From Nonlabens sp. YIK11 (GTDB lineage: Bacteria > Bacteroidota > Bacteroidia > Flavobacteriales > Flavobacteriaceae), in assembly GCF_001413925.1 (NCBI RefSeq), contig NZ_LBMJ01000001.1:186001-250000 (forward strand): DNA of 64,000 bases, given 5' to 3'. Below are positions 25,408 to 34,391 of the stretch, in pieces (position 1 is the first letter of the stretch; every line of letters begins with the position of its first letter). A program made the translations under genes and the position numbers. The notes below the pieces were generated by a model, which did not search any database, was not told the origin of the DNA, and was given only the letters and a program-made list of their open reading frames with translations.

Positions 25408-26418
25408 ATGGCACGTATCAACCAATCCCTAGGAGAATTTATAATTGAAAATCAGGGCGAGTTCGCTTACAGCAGCGGCGAGCTTTCAAGACTCATCAAT
25501 TCCATACGCCTTGCAGCAAAAATGGTCAACCATGAAGTTAATAAAGCCGGTCTGGTGGATATTACTGGAAGCGCTGGTGAGATCAACACTCAAGGTGAAG
25601 ATCAGCAAAAACTTGACGTATTTGCCAACAACGTTTTTATACAAACCCTAACCAATCGCGAGATCGTTTGTGGAATCGCCAGTGAAGAAAATGAAGATTT
25701 TATCACCATTTCTGGATCCAATAGTGATCACAAGAATAAGTATGTGGTGTTGATCGACCCGCTGGATGGAAGTTCCAATATTGACGTGAATGTTTCTGTA
25801 GGAACCATTTTCTCGATCTATCGCAGGGTAACGCCGTTGGGAACACCAGTACAGGTAGAAGATTTCTTACAACCTGGTAACCTGCAGGTAGCCGCAGGCT
25901 ATATTGTTTATGGTACATCCACCATGCTGGTCTACACGACTGGACATGGTGTCAATGGTTTCACACTCAACCCAGCTCTGGGCACCTATTACTTATCGCA
26001 CCCTAATATGAAGTTTCCTGAAGAAGGTCACATCTACAGTGTGAATGAAGGTAATTATGTGCATTTCCCACAAGGAATCAAGGATTATATCAAATATTGC
26101 CAGAAAGAAGAAGGCGACCGACCTTACACCAGTCGCTACATAGGTAGCCTTGTGAGTGACATACACCGTAACATGATCAAAGGCGGCATTTATATGTATC
26201 CTAAAAGTTCTAAAGCCGCCAAAGGCAAACTAAGACTGCTTTATGAATGCAACCCGATGGCTTTTATCGTAGAACAAGCAGGCGGCAAGGCCAGCGATGG
26301 TACCACACGCATCATGGAACTAAAACCTACTGAATTACACGAGCGCGTTCCCTTTATTTGTGGCAGCAAAAAAATGGTTGAAAAAGCCGAAGAATTTATC
26401 GCTAGGGCAAACAGCTAA
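25408..26418 (+). CDS. fbp: Fructose-1,6-bisphosphatase class I
   Basis: A 336-residue Mg2+-dependent phosphatase, the irreversible gluconeogenic step. The catalytic metal-site sequence [27 protein letters not shown] (near residue 113) and the substrate-binding [40 protein letters not shown] region are intact. A flanking terminator makes it monocistronic. Together with fbaA upstream it covers two central gluconeogenic steps, but the genes are 15 kb apart. Confidence 0.97.
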   Translation: MARINQSLGEFIIENQGEFAYSSGELSRLINSIRLAAKMVNHEVNKAGLVDITGSAGEINTQGEDQQKLDVFANNVFIQTLTNREIVCGIASEENEDFITISGSNSDHKNKYVVLIDPLDGSSNIDVNVSVGTIFSIYRRVTPLGTPVQVEDFLQPGNLQVAAGYIVYGTSTMLVYTTGHGVNGFTLNPALGTYYLSHPNMKFPEEGHIYSVNEGNYVHFPQGIKDYIKYCQKEEGDRPYTSRYIGSLVSDIHRNMIKGGIYMYPKSSKAAKGKLRLLYECNPMAFIVEQAGGKASDGTTRIMELKPTELHERVPFICGSKKMVEKAEEFIARANS

Positions 26419-26430
26419 AAAATAGACTTC

Positions 26431-26470
26431 AAAAAAAGAGCTTTTCCAGATGGAAAAGCTCTTTTTTTTG
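26431..26470. terminator. Bidirectional terminator between fbp and TerB-like gene
   Basis: The 18-bp perfect stem (A-run, GAGCTTTTCCA / TGGAAAAGCTC, T-run) around a GA loop serves both convergent genes. Confidence 0.95.
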
Positions 26471-26486
26471 TTCAAGGGAAAAATTC

Positions 26487-26912
26487 CTATCTGTTTTTAT
26501 TCAAAAGATACCTGTAATCTTCCAGATTTAAGTGTCCGTTAAATATTTCAATGGAACGTTCTACAAGATATTCTGCATCTGCATCATTGTAACCTAGAGC
26601 GACCGCGTACTTGCGCAACAGTCTGTGTTCTGGTTCGTCCATTCTATGGTCTGCAAAAACAATTTTGAATAGGTCGTGCAACCACTGTATGCGTTCTTCA
26701 GTTGTATTAGGTGGTGTTACGGGATATTTGCTGGGATCCTTCATGATATCCTCAAAATCAGCGTCTGAAATGTCCAGCACACTTTTGAATCGCTGTAACA
26801 TCACTTTCTCTTCTTCCTTAATTCCTGAGGACTGTGCAAGGGACACAATTGTTGCAAAATGGCTTTTATTTCTGGCGCTTTCTCCAGATTCAAATAATGA
26901 TGAAAATGACAT
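26487..26912 (-). CDS. TerB-like protein
   Basis: A 141-residue soluble, helical protein resembling the TerB/YtfB-type tellurite-resistance fold: VMLQRFKSVLDISDADFEDI, then the acidic loop FADHRMDEPEHRLLRKYAVALGY with the conserved Asp/Glu pattern. TerB-like domains are found widely and usually have no link to tellurite; they may bind metal. No other ter gene is nearby. The start is ATG at 26912, 24 nt after a TATATTTG promoter. Confidence 0.65.
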   Translation of the reverse strand: MSFSSLFESGESARNKSHFATIVSLAQSSGIKEEEKVMLQRFKSVLDISDADFEDIMKDPSKYPVTPPNTTEERIQWLHDLFKIVFADHRMDEPEHRLLRKYAVALGYNDADAEYLVERSIEIFNGHLNLEDYRYLLNKNR

Positions 26913-26935
26913 AATTCGTTTTTGATAAGTAGGTA

Positions 26936-26943
26936 CAAATATA
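26936..26943 (-). promoter_or_regulatory. Promoter element for TerB-like gene
   Basis: TATATTTG on the minus strand, 24 nt before the ATG. Confidence 0.6.
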
Positions 26944-26970
26944 ATAATATGACGCTGCTATCAGATTTTT

Positions 26971-27909
26971 CTAGGATAGATGTTGCAGCATTTCAGCAAC
27001 TGTTTTTTCAAGATCATAGGCCGCACTCCAGTTCCAGTCGGTACGTGCCTGACGGTCATCAATGGACGATGGCCAGCTGTCGGCAATCTGCTGCCTAGAA
27101 TCTGGCTCATAAGTTATCTCAAAATCTGGTAGGTGTTTTTTAATGGAACGAGCCATTTCTTGAGGTGTAAAACTCATACCGCTTAGATTATAGCTGGATC
27201 GTTCATTAATGTTTTCTGCTGGCGCTTTCATGATATCCACCGTGGCTCTTATGGCATCTTCCATATACATCATGGGCAAAGCTGTGTCTTTTGATAAAAA
27301 ACAGGAATAAGAACCTTCTTCTATGGCTTTATGAAAAATCTCTACGGCATAATCTGTCGTGCCACCACCTGGCAAGGTCTTCCATGATATAAGTCCAGGA
27401 TAGCGTATGCTGCGCACATCAACACCATATTTACGATGATAATATTCACACCAGCGTTCACCGGTTTGTTTGCTTATGCCATAAACCGTGGTAGGCTCCA
27501 TGATGGTATGCTGTGGCGTTTGTTCTTTGGGTGTGGTAGGTCCAAAAACCGCAATACTCGATGGCCAGAACACTTTCTTGATCTTTCCTTCTTTAGCCAG
27601 ATCCAGTACGATAAACAAAGAATCCATATTGAGCTTCCAGGCTTTATCTGGAAACTTTTCGCCAGTAGCACTTAGCATCGCTGCCATAAGGTACACCTCA
27701 TTCACCTTCTGGGATTCACAAACCTGGCTTACCTTTTCCCTATCCATCGCATCCAGTATTTCAAAAGGACCAGATTGCATCAACTCTTCATTTCCTTCCC
27801 TAATATCTGCGCCTATGACGTTGTCGATTCCATAGAGGGAACGCAACTTCATGGTTAATTCAGTTCCTATCTGCCCGCAGGCACCTATGACTAGAATTTT
27901 ATTTGGCAT
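26971..27909 (-). CDS. L-threonine 3-dehydrogenase, SDR type
   Basis: A 312-residue extended short-chain dehydrogenase/reductase. The NAD-binding motif is ILVIGACGQIGTEL at the N-terminus; the catalytic YxxxK is in TTVYGISKQTGERW (near residue 144). The pattern (WPSSIAVFGPTTPKEQTPQ, IRYPGLISWKTLPGGGTTDYA) matches the epimerase-like threonine dehydrogenase described from Flavobacterium frigidimaris, which oxidises L-threonine to 2-amino-3-ketobutyrate. A 2-amino-3-ketobutyrate ligase (kbl) gene is not in the window. Own promoter element. Confidence 0.88.
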   Translation of the reverse strand: MPNKILVIGACGQIGTELTMKLRSLYGIDNVIGADIREGNEELMQSGPFEILDAMDREKVSQVCESQKVNEVYLMAAMLSATGEKFPDKAWKLNMDSLFIVLDLAKEGKIKKVFWPSSIAVFGPTTPKEQTPQHTIMEPTTVYGISKQTGERWCEYYHRKYGVDVRSIRYPGLISWKTLPGGGTTDYAVEIFHKAIEEGSYSCFLSKDTALPMMYMEDAIRATVDIMKAPAENINERSSYNLSGMSFTPQEMARSIKKHLPDFEITYEPDSRQQIADSWPSSIDDRQARTDWNWSAAYDLEKTVAEMLQHLS

Positions 27910-27928
27910 TATGCGATTAAGTTTCCTG

Positions 27929-27936
27929 CAAATATA
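27929..27936 (-). promoter_or_regulatory. Promoter element for threonine dehydrogenase gene
   Basis: TATATTTG on the minus strand, 20 nt before the ATG at 27909. Confidence 0.6.
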
Positions 27937-27987
27937 GTGGACACCTTCAAGCTATGGATAATTGGTAGCGTTGGTTATATATATTTC

Positions 27988-28001
27988 GCTTTCGCGAAAG
28001 C
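27988..28001. repeat. GCTTTCGCGAAAGC palindrome, copy 7
   Basis: In the 310-bp divergent gap; flanked TTCGCTTTCGCGAAAGCGAA. The remainder of the gap (27937-28204) shows nothing else except a 66-codon frame I do not support. Confidence 0.95.
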
Positions 28002-28204
28002 GAACTCATCAACCATCCATTTATTCTCAACAACACTGTTAAGAATCGATCTTTTGCACATGGTATTTTAATTTTGGTTATGAATGATAAAATGGGACTA
28101 CTCAAACCCGTCCGATTTTTTAAAGTGGAAACCTGTCACTATTTCCAAAAATGAGCTTTTCACTAGCCTAGAACTTACGGCAATAAAGAGGTGCTTTTTT
28201 TGTT

Positions 28205-28212
28205 TAATTTTG
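28205..28212 (+). promoter_or_regulatory. Promoter-like element for lipoprotein gene
   Basis: TAATTTTG, only 8 nt before the ATG at 28220; if real the transcript would have almost no leader. Confidence 0.35.
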
Positions 28213-28219
28213 ACTTGTT

Positions 28220-28753
28220 ATGCGTTATATCCTTTTCCTATTTTTCAGCCTCGTATTAATTTCCTGTCAGGAAGAAAAACGTGATACGGTCAAGGCAGAC
28301 AAGGTTGATGTTTCTCAAATCCAGTTCCCAAAAACCCAAGTGGCGCTCGTGGGCGAGGCACAAGGAATCGCCTCGCAATGGGAAGCCTACACGACCTTCC
28401 AAACTTCTTTTGAGAATTATGATCACAGCATAGCGTCCACGCAGCGTCTGGCAACGCTGGCCGGTAATTTGCGTTCGAACATGATACCAGAGTTTGATAG
28501 TCAACCCATACGCTCCAGAATCCTGGTACTGGAGACCAGATTGAGGCGATACGCTTCCTTTTTAGGCTACACCAGCAAATCTGCCGACGAGTACAAGGAA
28601 TATTACAGCAACATCATCGATGCACTGGACAACCTCAACGGTCAGCTCAATGAGAAGTCCTATGTCGACGATCTGGAGCAGCAGCTTATAGAAGAATTGA
28701 AGTCAGACTTGCGAGATCTTGATGGCGTTCCCAATGATTCCATCGGCTTATAA
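28220..28753 (+). CDS. Hypothetical lipoprotein
   Basis: A 177-residue predicted lipoprotein: signal peptide MRYILFLFFSLVLIS with the lipobox LISC at residue 16. The mature part is alpha-helical, charged and contains coiled-coil-like runs (STQRLATLAGNLRSNM, ETRLRRYASFLGYTSKSADEYKEYY). No family is recognised. It is 51 nt upstream of the exonuclease, so may or may not belong to that cassette. Confidence 0.7.
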   Translation: MRYILFLFFSLVLISCQEEKRDTVKADKVDVSQIQFPKTQVALVGEAQGIASQWEAYTTFQTSFENYDHSIASTQRLATLAGNLRSNMIPEFDSQPIRSRILVLETRLRRYASFLGYTSKSADEYKEYYSNIIDALDNLNGQLNEKSYVDDLEQQLIEELKSDLRDLDGVPNDSIGL

Positions 28754-28803
28754 ACTTCTCTTAAACGATCGATAATTCACTGGTAGGCGCCTAATTTTAG
28801 GCA

Positions 28804-29832
28804 ATGAGCAAGCCACTACTACAATTTACAGACAAAGGTATCTACTGCGATGCTGCAGGTGTTTATCTAGATCCATGGAAACCGGTAGACAAGGCACTTA
28901 TCACGCACGGTCATGCAGATCATAGCCGCTGGGGCCATAAAAAATACATCACGCATCACGACAATGTGCCTATTATTTCCCACAGATTGGGAGATATTAA
29001 TGTTTCTGGTGTCGCTCATGGCGAAAGCCTGCTCATCAACAACGTCAAGTTTTCATTCCATCCTGCGGGACACATTCCGGGATCTTGCCAGATAAGAGTG
29101 GAACACAAAGACGAAGTCTGGGTTTTTACCGGCGATTATAAAACGGAAGATGATGGGATTTCCACACCTTACGTTCCCATTAAGTGTGACACCTTCATAA
29201 CGGAATGCACTTTTGGGTTGCCTGCTTTTAAATGGCGACCACAAAGCGAAGTTATGCACGATGTCAACGAATGGTGCGCTCAAAATCATGCCGAAGGCAA
29301 GACCTCCATCCTATTTGCCTATTCTCTAGGCAAAGCCCAGCGACTGATCAAACATTTAGACACCAGCCAGATGAAAATATACTGTCATGGCGCGGTCTAT
29401 AAAATGACGGAAGTATTGCGCGAACTCATCGATTTCCCAGAAACTACCTTGGTTACTCGAGAAACTACCAAAGAAGAATTGAAAGGCAATATTGTGGTCG
29501 CTCCACCTAGTGCTCATGGATCTGCATGGATGCGCAAATTTGTGCCTTATGCCACGGCTAGTGCTAGCGGCTGGATGACTTTTAGAGGTGCGCGCCGCAG
29601 AAGAGCCATTGATAAAGGCTTTGTACTATCTGACCATTGCGATTGGGACGGCTTACTGGAAAGCATCGATGCCACTGGTTGCGAGAATGTGATCACCACG
29701 CATGGCTATCAGGATATTTTTGCCAGATACCTACGGGAAGAGAAAGGACTTAACGCCATTAGCGAGCGCACGCAATACGAAGGTGAAACGGTCAATGAAT
29801 CTGAACCTGAAATCGAGGTCGAAGCTGAATGA
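28804..29832 (+). CDS. Ligase-associated DNA damage response exonuclease (MBL fold)
   Basis: A 342-residue metallo-beta-lactamase-fold nuclease of the CPSF/beta-CASP-like type. Metal ligands are in ITHGHADHSRWG (HxHxDH near residue 38) and later FHPAGHIPGS, FTGDYK and SDHCDWDG. Annotation families pair this enzyme with an ATP-dependent ligase and an Lhr-like helicase, and that is the order here. The C-terminus ends in a Glu-rich run (NESEPEIEVEAE) encoded by a degenerate 6-bp repeat that continues past the stop. Confidence 0.9.
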   Translation: MSKPLLQFTDKGIYCDAAGVYLDPWKPVDKALITHGHADHSRWGHKKYITHHDNVPIISHRLGDINVSGVAHGESLLINNVKFSFHPAGHIPGSCQIRVEHKDEVWVFTGDYKTEDDGISTPYVPIKCDTFITECTFGLPAFKWRPQSEVMHDVNEWCAQNHAEGKTSILFAYSLGKAQRLIKHLDTSQMKIYCHGAVYKMTEVLRELIDFPETTLVTRETTKEELKGNIVVAPPSAHGSAWMRKFVPYATASASGWMTFRGARRRRAIDKGFVLSDHCDWDGLLESIDATGCENVITTHGYQDIFARYLREEKGLNAISERTQYEGETVNESEPEIEVEAE

Positions 29833-29976
29833 TAAATTTAAATCCAAACTTAAATTCAAATCTCAAATTAGTCGTGATATTATCTAAAACATCCAAAACC
29901 AACTTATCCAAGTTTCAAAGCGCATCGGTCACGACCAATAATTTAAGTTTTGATTTTGACTTAAGTTTAAATTTAG
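29790..29976. repeat. Degenerate hexamer-like simple repeat across exonuclease end and spacer
   Basis: Six-base-periodic sequence spans the last codons of the exonuclease (GAATCT GAACCT GAAATC GAGGTC GAAGCT) and two AT-rich blocks in the spacer (29833-29868 and 29940-29976). The two spacer blocks are roughly inverted copies of each other. Confidence 0.5.
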
Positions 29977-29980
29977 GAAC

Positions 29981-31720
29981 GTGAAACAATTCGCAGGACT
30001 CATAAGAACCATCGATGGTACCAATAAGACCACACTCAAGGTCGCTGCCTTAACCGAATATTTCAACACGGCACCTGAAGAGGATAAATTATGGACCATT
30101 GCTATTCTTTCCCATAGAAGACCCAAACGACCGGTCAACACTACGCTCATGCGGGAATGGGCTACGGACATTAGCGGTGTTCCCATGTGGTTGTTTGAAG
30201 AATCCTATCACATCGTAGGTGACCTCGCGGAAACGATCGCGCTCATCCTACCTACGACCAGCGAACCATCTGATAAATCTTTATCGCAAATCATCCATGA
30301 GTTGATTGCCTTGCGCAAAAAAACGGATGAAGAAAAGAAAGAATACCTACAGGAAAACTGGCTCAAACTGAATTATTACGAGAGGTTCGTGTTTAATAAA
30401 ATCATGACTGGTGGATTTAGAATTGGCGTCTCACAAAAATTAATGACACGTGCGCTCGCAGCATCCACAGGTATTGATCAGGATGTGTTGGCGCATAAAC
30501 TGATGGGAAGCTGGACTGGCGAAAACACTACCTTTCAAGAATTGGTTTATGAAGATAACGAGGTCGCCATGCGCGGCAAACCTTATCCGTTTTATTTGGC
30601 TTATGCGGTAGAAGGAAAAGTGGAAGAATTAGGCGAAGTGAACCAATGGAGTGCAGAACATAAATGGGACGGCATCAGATCTCAAACCATCATCAGGGCT
30701 GGCGAACTATTCGTCTGGTCACGCGGTGAGGAATTGGTTACTGATAAATATCCCGAGTTTCAAAAATTCCTCGATGTGATTCCCAACGGTACCGTTATCG
30801 ATGGTGAGATATTGCCTTATAAGGATGGCGAGATCATGAACTTCAACGACCTTCAAACCAGAATAGGTCGCAAAACGGTAGGTAAAAAATTATTAGCTGA
30901 TGTTCCAGTGGTAGTGGTCGCGTATGATTTACTGGAATGGCAAGGCAAAGACATCAGAGAATTGCCGTTTATGGAGCGCCGGAAGTTGTTGGAGGAATTG
31001 GTTAATGTGGTGCAGGACGGAACTCGCTATGAGCAATCTGGTGACAACCGGCAGATCCTGAAACAAGTTCAGGATGATAATTCCAATGTCAATTCGAGTT
31101 CGAATTCAGATTCAGCTTCAAGTTCGAGTTCAGGTTCGAGTTCGAGTTCAAGTTCAGCGGTGCCGCTACTGCTCTCAGAAACCATGAACTTCAACTCTTG
31201 GGAAGAAGTGGCTGCAGAACGTAACAAAGCAGAAGAGCGTCGCTCTGAAGGATTGATGCTCAAAAAGAAGGACAGCCCTTATCTGGTAGGTCGCAAGAAA
31301 GGCGACTGGTGGAAATGGAAGGTCGATCCATTCAGCGTTGATGCTGTATTGACTTATGCCATGCGAGGTCACGGTCGCCGAGCCAATTTATTTACCGACT
31401 ATACTTTTGGATTATGGCAGGATGGCGAATTGGTCACTTTTGCGAAAGCGTACTCTGGACTCACGGATGCCGAGTTTAGAAAAGTGGATGCTTGGATCAA
31501 GAAAAACACCTTGGAGCGTTTTGGACCCGTACGATCAGTAACGCCTCACCATGTTTTCGAAATTGCGTTTGAAGGCATTGCTCCTAGTAAACGACATAAA
31601 TCTGGTGTTGCTACAAGATTTCCACGGATTGTACGATGGAGAAAAGACAAACCCATTGAGGAAGCCAATACGCTAGATGATTTAAAGGCGTTGATACCGA
31701 CTGATGGAGAGTTTTTGTAG
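29981..31720 (+). CDS. ATP-dependent DNA ligase (repair cassette)
   Basis: A 579-residue ligase with an N-terminal DNA-binding domain (residues about 1-200), the adenylation domain with motif I EHKWDGIR (nucleophile Lys228) and the OB-fold domain (EGLMLKKKDSPYLVGRKKGDWWKWK). The start is GTG at 29981. Residues 357-392 are an in-frame insertion: RQILKQVQDD from an interspersed dyad repeat, then about 25 mostly serine residues. It falls between motif IIIa/IV and the V/VI region, so a tolerated surface loop is plausible. A degenerate palindrome copy encodes TFAKA at 486-490. Functions with the flanking nuclease and helicase in DNA repair. Confidence 0.93.
   Translation: MKQFAGLIRTIDGTNKTTLKVAALTEYFNTAPEEDKLWTIAILSHRRPKRPVNTTLMREWATDISGVPMWLFEESYHIVGDLAETIALILPTTSEPSDKSLSQIIHELIALRKKTDEEKKEYLQENWLKLNYYERFVFNKIMTGGFRIGVSQKLMTRALAASTGIDQDVLAHKLMGSWTGENTTFQELVYEDNEVAMRGKPYPFYLAYAVEGKVEELGEVNQWSAEHKWDGIRSQTIIRAGELFVWSRGEELVTDKYPEFQKFLDVIPNGTVIDGEILPYKDGEIMNFNDLQTRIGRKTVGKKLLADVPVVVVAYDLLEWQGKDIRELPFMERRKLLEELVNVVQDGTRYEQSGDNRQILKQVQDDNSNVNSSSNSDSASSSSSGSSSSSSSAVPLLLSETMNFNSWEEVAAERNKAEERRSEGLMLKKKDSPYLVGRKKGDWWKWKVDPFSVDAVLTYAMRGHGRRANLFTDYTFGLWQDGELVTFAKAYSGLTDAEFRKVDAWIKKNTLERFGPVRSVTPHHVFEIAFEGIAPSKRHKSGVATRFPRIVRWRKDKPIEEANTLDDLKALIPTDGEFL
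31054..31078. repeat. TCCTGAAACAAGTTCAGGA dyad, copy 2 (inside ligase)
   Basis: Identical to the 1013-1037 copy over 24 of 25 bases and translated in frame as Q-I-L-K-Q-V-Q-D-D. Confidence 0.9.
31089..31158. repeat. Serine-rich hexamer-like simple repeat in the ligase gene
   Basis: A GAGTTC/AAGTTC/TTCAGA-type repeat with 6-bp periodicity encoding about 25 residues that are mostly Ser (SSSNSDSASSSSS). It directly follows the dyad repeat. Confidence 0.85.
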
Positions 31721-31790
31721 TTCAAAATAAGTAATCCAGTATCGAGCGACAGTCGAGATATGGATGGTTTATGTATTAAAACAAGCAACA

Positions 31791-31815
31791 GATCCTGAAA
31801 CGGGTTCAGGATGGC
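31791..31815. repeat. TCCTGAAACGGGTTCAGGA dyad, copy 3
   Basis: A variant copy (AAACGGGTT for AAACAAGTT) in the spacer between ligase and helicase, 0.7 kb from the copy inside the ligase. Confidence 0.85.
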
Positions 31816-31848
31816 AAGAAATGCAGATCTCGTAACAAGCGCGAGGCA

Positions 31849-34308
31849 ATGATGACTAAAAAAGAACTCTTCCATATCGCCGAAGATTTTTTCCAGCAGC
31901 AAGGCTGGGAAGCGTTCCCTTTTCAGAAAAAGACCTGGGTAGCTTTTCTGGCAGGTAAGCATGGATTACTCAATGCGCCTACTGGTAGCGGGAAAACCTA
32001 TGCCTTGTGGGTCGCGATCGTTCTCAACTACATCAAGCAAAATCCGGATTACAAAAGCAAACCCAAAAAAGGCTTGAAAGCGATCTGGATCACGCCGTTG
32101 AGGTCGCTGTCCAACGAGATTGAGCAAACTTCCCAGCGTTTTGTGGATGCCATCGGTTTGCCATTTACGGTTGGGATTAGGTCTGGCGACACGTCTACTA
32201 AAGAGCGTGCGGCACAGATCAAATCCATGCCAGATCTGTTGATCACCACACCAGAAAGTCTGCATTTATTACTGGCGTCCAAGGATCATCAAAAGTTTTT
32301 TGGCAACCTCAACGCCATCGTGGTGGACGAGTGGCACGAGCTGTTGGGCACCAAACGCGGCGTGCAAATGGAACTGGGCATCTCGCGATTATTGGGCCTG
32401 AGCAAAAAACTTCGGGTTTGGGGAATTAGCGCAACGATCGGCAACCTGGAACAAGCCCGTCAAGTGTTGTTAGGTGTTGATGAAGTTCGCTTTCGCGAAA
32501 GCGTACTCATCAAAGCACAATTGAAAAAAGATATCGAGGTCAAGTCCATAATTCCGGCATCGATGGACAAGTTCCCGTGGCGCGGCCATCTGGGATTGCA
32601 CTTGATGAAAGAAGTGGTCGAGATTATTAATTCCAGTAAATCGACACTGATTTTTACCAATACACGGGCGCAATGTGAGCTGTGGTTTCAAGGCTTGATG
32701 ACCAATTTTCCCGAGCTTGCCGGCGAGGTCGCCATGCATCATGGATCGATCAATAAGGAAACGCGGATTTGGGTAGAGAATGCGATCAGGAACGAGAGTT
32801 TGAAGGCTTGTGTGTGCACCTCATCGCTGGATCTAGGTGTGGATTTTGCACCTGTGGAAACCATCATTCAAGTAGGTGGACCCAAAGGTGTTGCCCGATT
32901 TTTACAACGTGCCGGTCGTTCCGGCCACCGACCTGGCGAGACCAGCGTTATTCATTTTTTACCGACGCACGCGCTGGAATTGATCGAGGCAAGCGCGCTA
33001 CAAAAAGCCGTTTCCACTCAAGCCGTAGAAGATCGATTGCCGTACATTTTATGTTATGATGTGCTCATACAGTATTTGTGTACGCTCGCCGTTTCTGGCG
33101 GATTTTACCCTAGCGAAATCTATCCCGAAGTCAAGAATACCTTTTGCTATGCCAGCATTACCGATGAAGAATGGGACTGGTGCCTGCGCCTGATCGTTCA
33201 CGGCAGTTCATCGCTGCAATCCTATGACGAGTATAAACGTGTGACCGTAGAAACCGATGGGAAATATGTGATTACAGATCGCAAGGTTGCCATGCGTCAT
33301 CGCCTACAAATGGGAACCATCGTCACAGCGACTGATGTGACGGTAAAGTATGTGACTGGTGGTTACATAGGATCGATTGAGGAATACTTCATTAGTAAAC
33401 TTTCTCGTGGTGATGTTTTTGTTTTTGCGGGAAGAACGTTAGAATTCATTCGGTTGAAAGGAATGGTGGCGCAGGTGCGTAACTCATCTCGCAAACGGGC
33501 GCAAGTTTCCAATTGGCAAGGCAGCAAACTACCATTGAGTGCGCAACTGGGCGAACTGCTGCGTGAGGAAATGATTAATTTTCAAACCGGTAAAAAGCGT
33601 ACGCCAGAAGTCAAGGCGTTAAGAGATATTATCATACGCCAGCAGCGCGAAAGCATTATTCCGCAGCGTGATCAATTCTTGATTGAAACCTTTAAAACCC
33701 GAGAAGGCTATCATGCGGTTTTTTATCCGTTTGAAGGCCGATTTGTTCACGAGGCCATGGCCGGTGTAATTGCCTATCGCATCAGTTTATTAAAACCTAT
33801 CACGTTCTCGCTCGCGTTTAATGATTACGGCTTTGAGATCCTGAGTGATCAGGAATTTGACATGCAAGAAGTACTGGACAACAATCTACTCACACCAGAC
33901 ATGCTGTCCCAAGACCTGCAATCCAGCATGAATGCTACGGAAATGGCGCGGAGGAAATTCCGCGATATTGCGGTGATTTCTGGGCTTGTTTTTACAGGTT
34001 ACCCCAACAAATTGATCAAGACCAAGCACCTTCAAAATAGCAGCCAATTGTTGTTTGAAGTCTTTCGTGACAACGAACCCGAAAATTTGCTATTCAGACA
34101 AGCGTACACAGAAACCTTTGAACAAGCCATTGAAGAATACCGATTATTTGACGCGCTGGAGCGCATTCAAAATCAAGAAATTGTCTGGAAAGCCTGCGAG
34201 AAGCCTACGCCATTTTCGTTCCCAATTATTACAGATCGCTTACGCGAAAAATTAAGTAGCGAAAAGCTGGCAGATCGAATCAAGCGGATGCAGTTGCAAT
34301 GGGAATAA
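31849..34308 (+). CDS. Ligase-associated DEXH-box helicase (Lhr-like)
   Basis: An 819-residue superfamily 2 helicase. Walker A is LNAPTGSGKTYALW, motif II is VDEWHELLG, and the helicase C-terminal domain carries TSSLDLGVDFAPVETIIQVGGPKGVARFLQRAGRSGHRPGETS. A winged-helix/Lhr-type region completes the protein. It belongs with the MBL exonuclease and ligase in the repair cassette. A palindrome copy (32489-32502) supplies residues RFRES (214-218) in a loop after motif III. The metallophosphoesterase PdeM, usual fourth member, does not follow. Confidence 0.9.
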   Translation: MMTKKELFHIAEDFFQQQGWEAFPFQKKTWVAFLAGKHGLLNAPTGSGKTYALWVAIVLNYIKQNPDYKSKPKKGLKAIWITPLRSLSNEIEQTSQRFVDAIGLPFTVGIRSGDTSTKERAAQIKSMPDLLITTPESLHLLLASKDHQKFFGNLNAIVVDEWHELLGTKRGVQMELGISRLLGLSKKLRVWGISATIGNLEQARQVLLGVDEVRFRESVLIKAQLKKDIEVKSIIPASMDKFPWRGHLGLHLMKEVVEIINSSKSTLIFTNTRAQCELWFQGLMTNFPELAGEVAMHHGSINKETRIWVENAIRNESLKACVCTSSLDLGVDFAPVETIIQVGGPKGVARFLQRAGRSGHRPGETSVIHFLPTHALELIEASALQKAVSTQAVEDRLPYILCYDVLIQYLCTLAVSGGFYPSEIYPEVKNTFCYASITDEEWDWCLRLIVHGSSSLQSYDEYKRVTVETDGKYVITDRKVAMRHRLQMGTIVTATDVTVKYVTGGYIGSIEEYFISKLSRGDVFVFAGRTLEFIRLKGMVAQVRNSSRKRAQVSNWQGSKLPLSAQLGELLREEMINFQTGKKRTPEVKALRDIIIRQQRESIIPQRDQFLIETFKTREGYHAVFYPFEGRFVHEAMAGVIAYRISLLKPITFSLAFNDYGFEILSDQEFDMQEVLDNNLLTPDMLSQDLQSSMNATEMARRKFRDIAVISGLVFTGYPNKLIKTKHLQNSSQLLFEVFRDNEPENLLFRQAYTETFEQAIEEYRLFDALERIQNQEIVWKACEKPTPFSFPIITDRLREKLSSEKLADRIKRMQLQWE
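32489..32502. repeat. GCTTTCGCGAAAGC palindrome, copy 8 (inside helicase)
   Basis: In-frame copy encoding R-F-R-E-S (residues 214-218). Confidence 0.95.
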
Positions 34309-34316
34309 TTGAGTTA

Positions 34317-34341
34317 CCTAATTAATGTATAGTTAATTAGG
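34317..34341 (+). terminator. AT-rich inverted repeat after helicase
   Basis: The perfect 9-bp arms CCTAATTAA and TTAATTAGG surround a 7-nt loop and are followed by ATTTTG. It may be a weak terminator or a protein-binding dyad. Confidence 0.4.
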
Positions 34342-34391
34342 ATTTTGTATGAATTATCCTAGAATACATTTGGTGATAATTCTTAAACCTC

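Noticed and set aside
28084..28284. 66-residue plus-strand open frame before the 28220 lipoprotein
   Set aside because: Overlaps the start of a better-supported lipoprotein gene and shows no motif.
31441..31449. Sixteenth palindrome in the ligase gene
   Set aside because: ACTTTTGCGAAAGC at 31436-31449 has two mismatches to the core; counted as a degenerate relative, not a copy.
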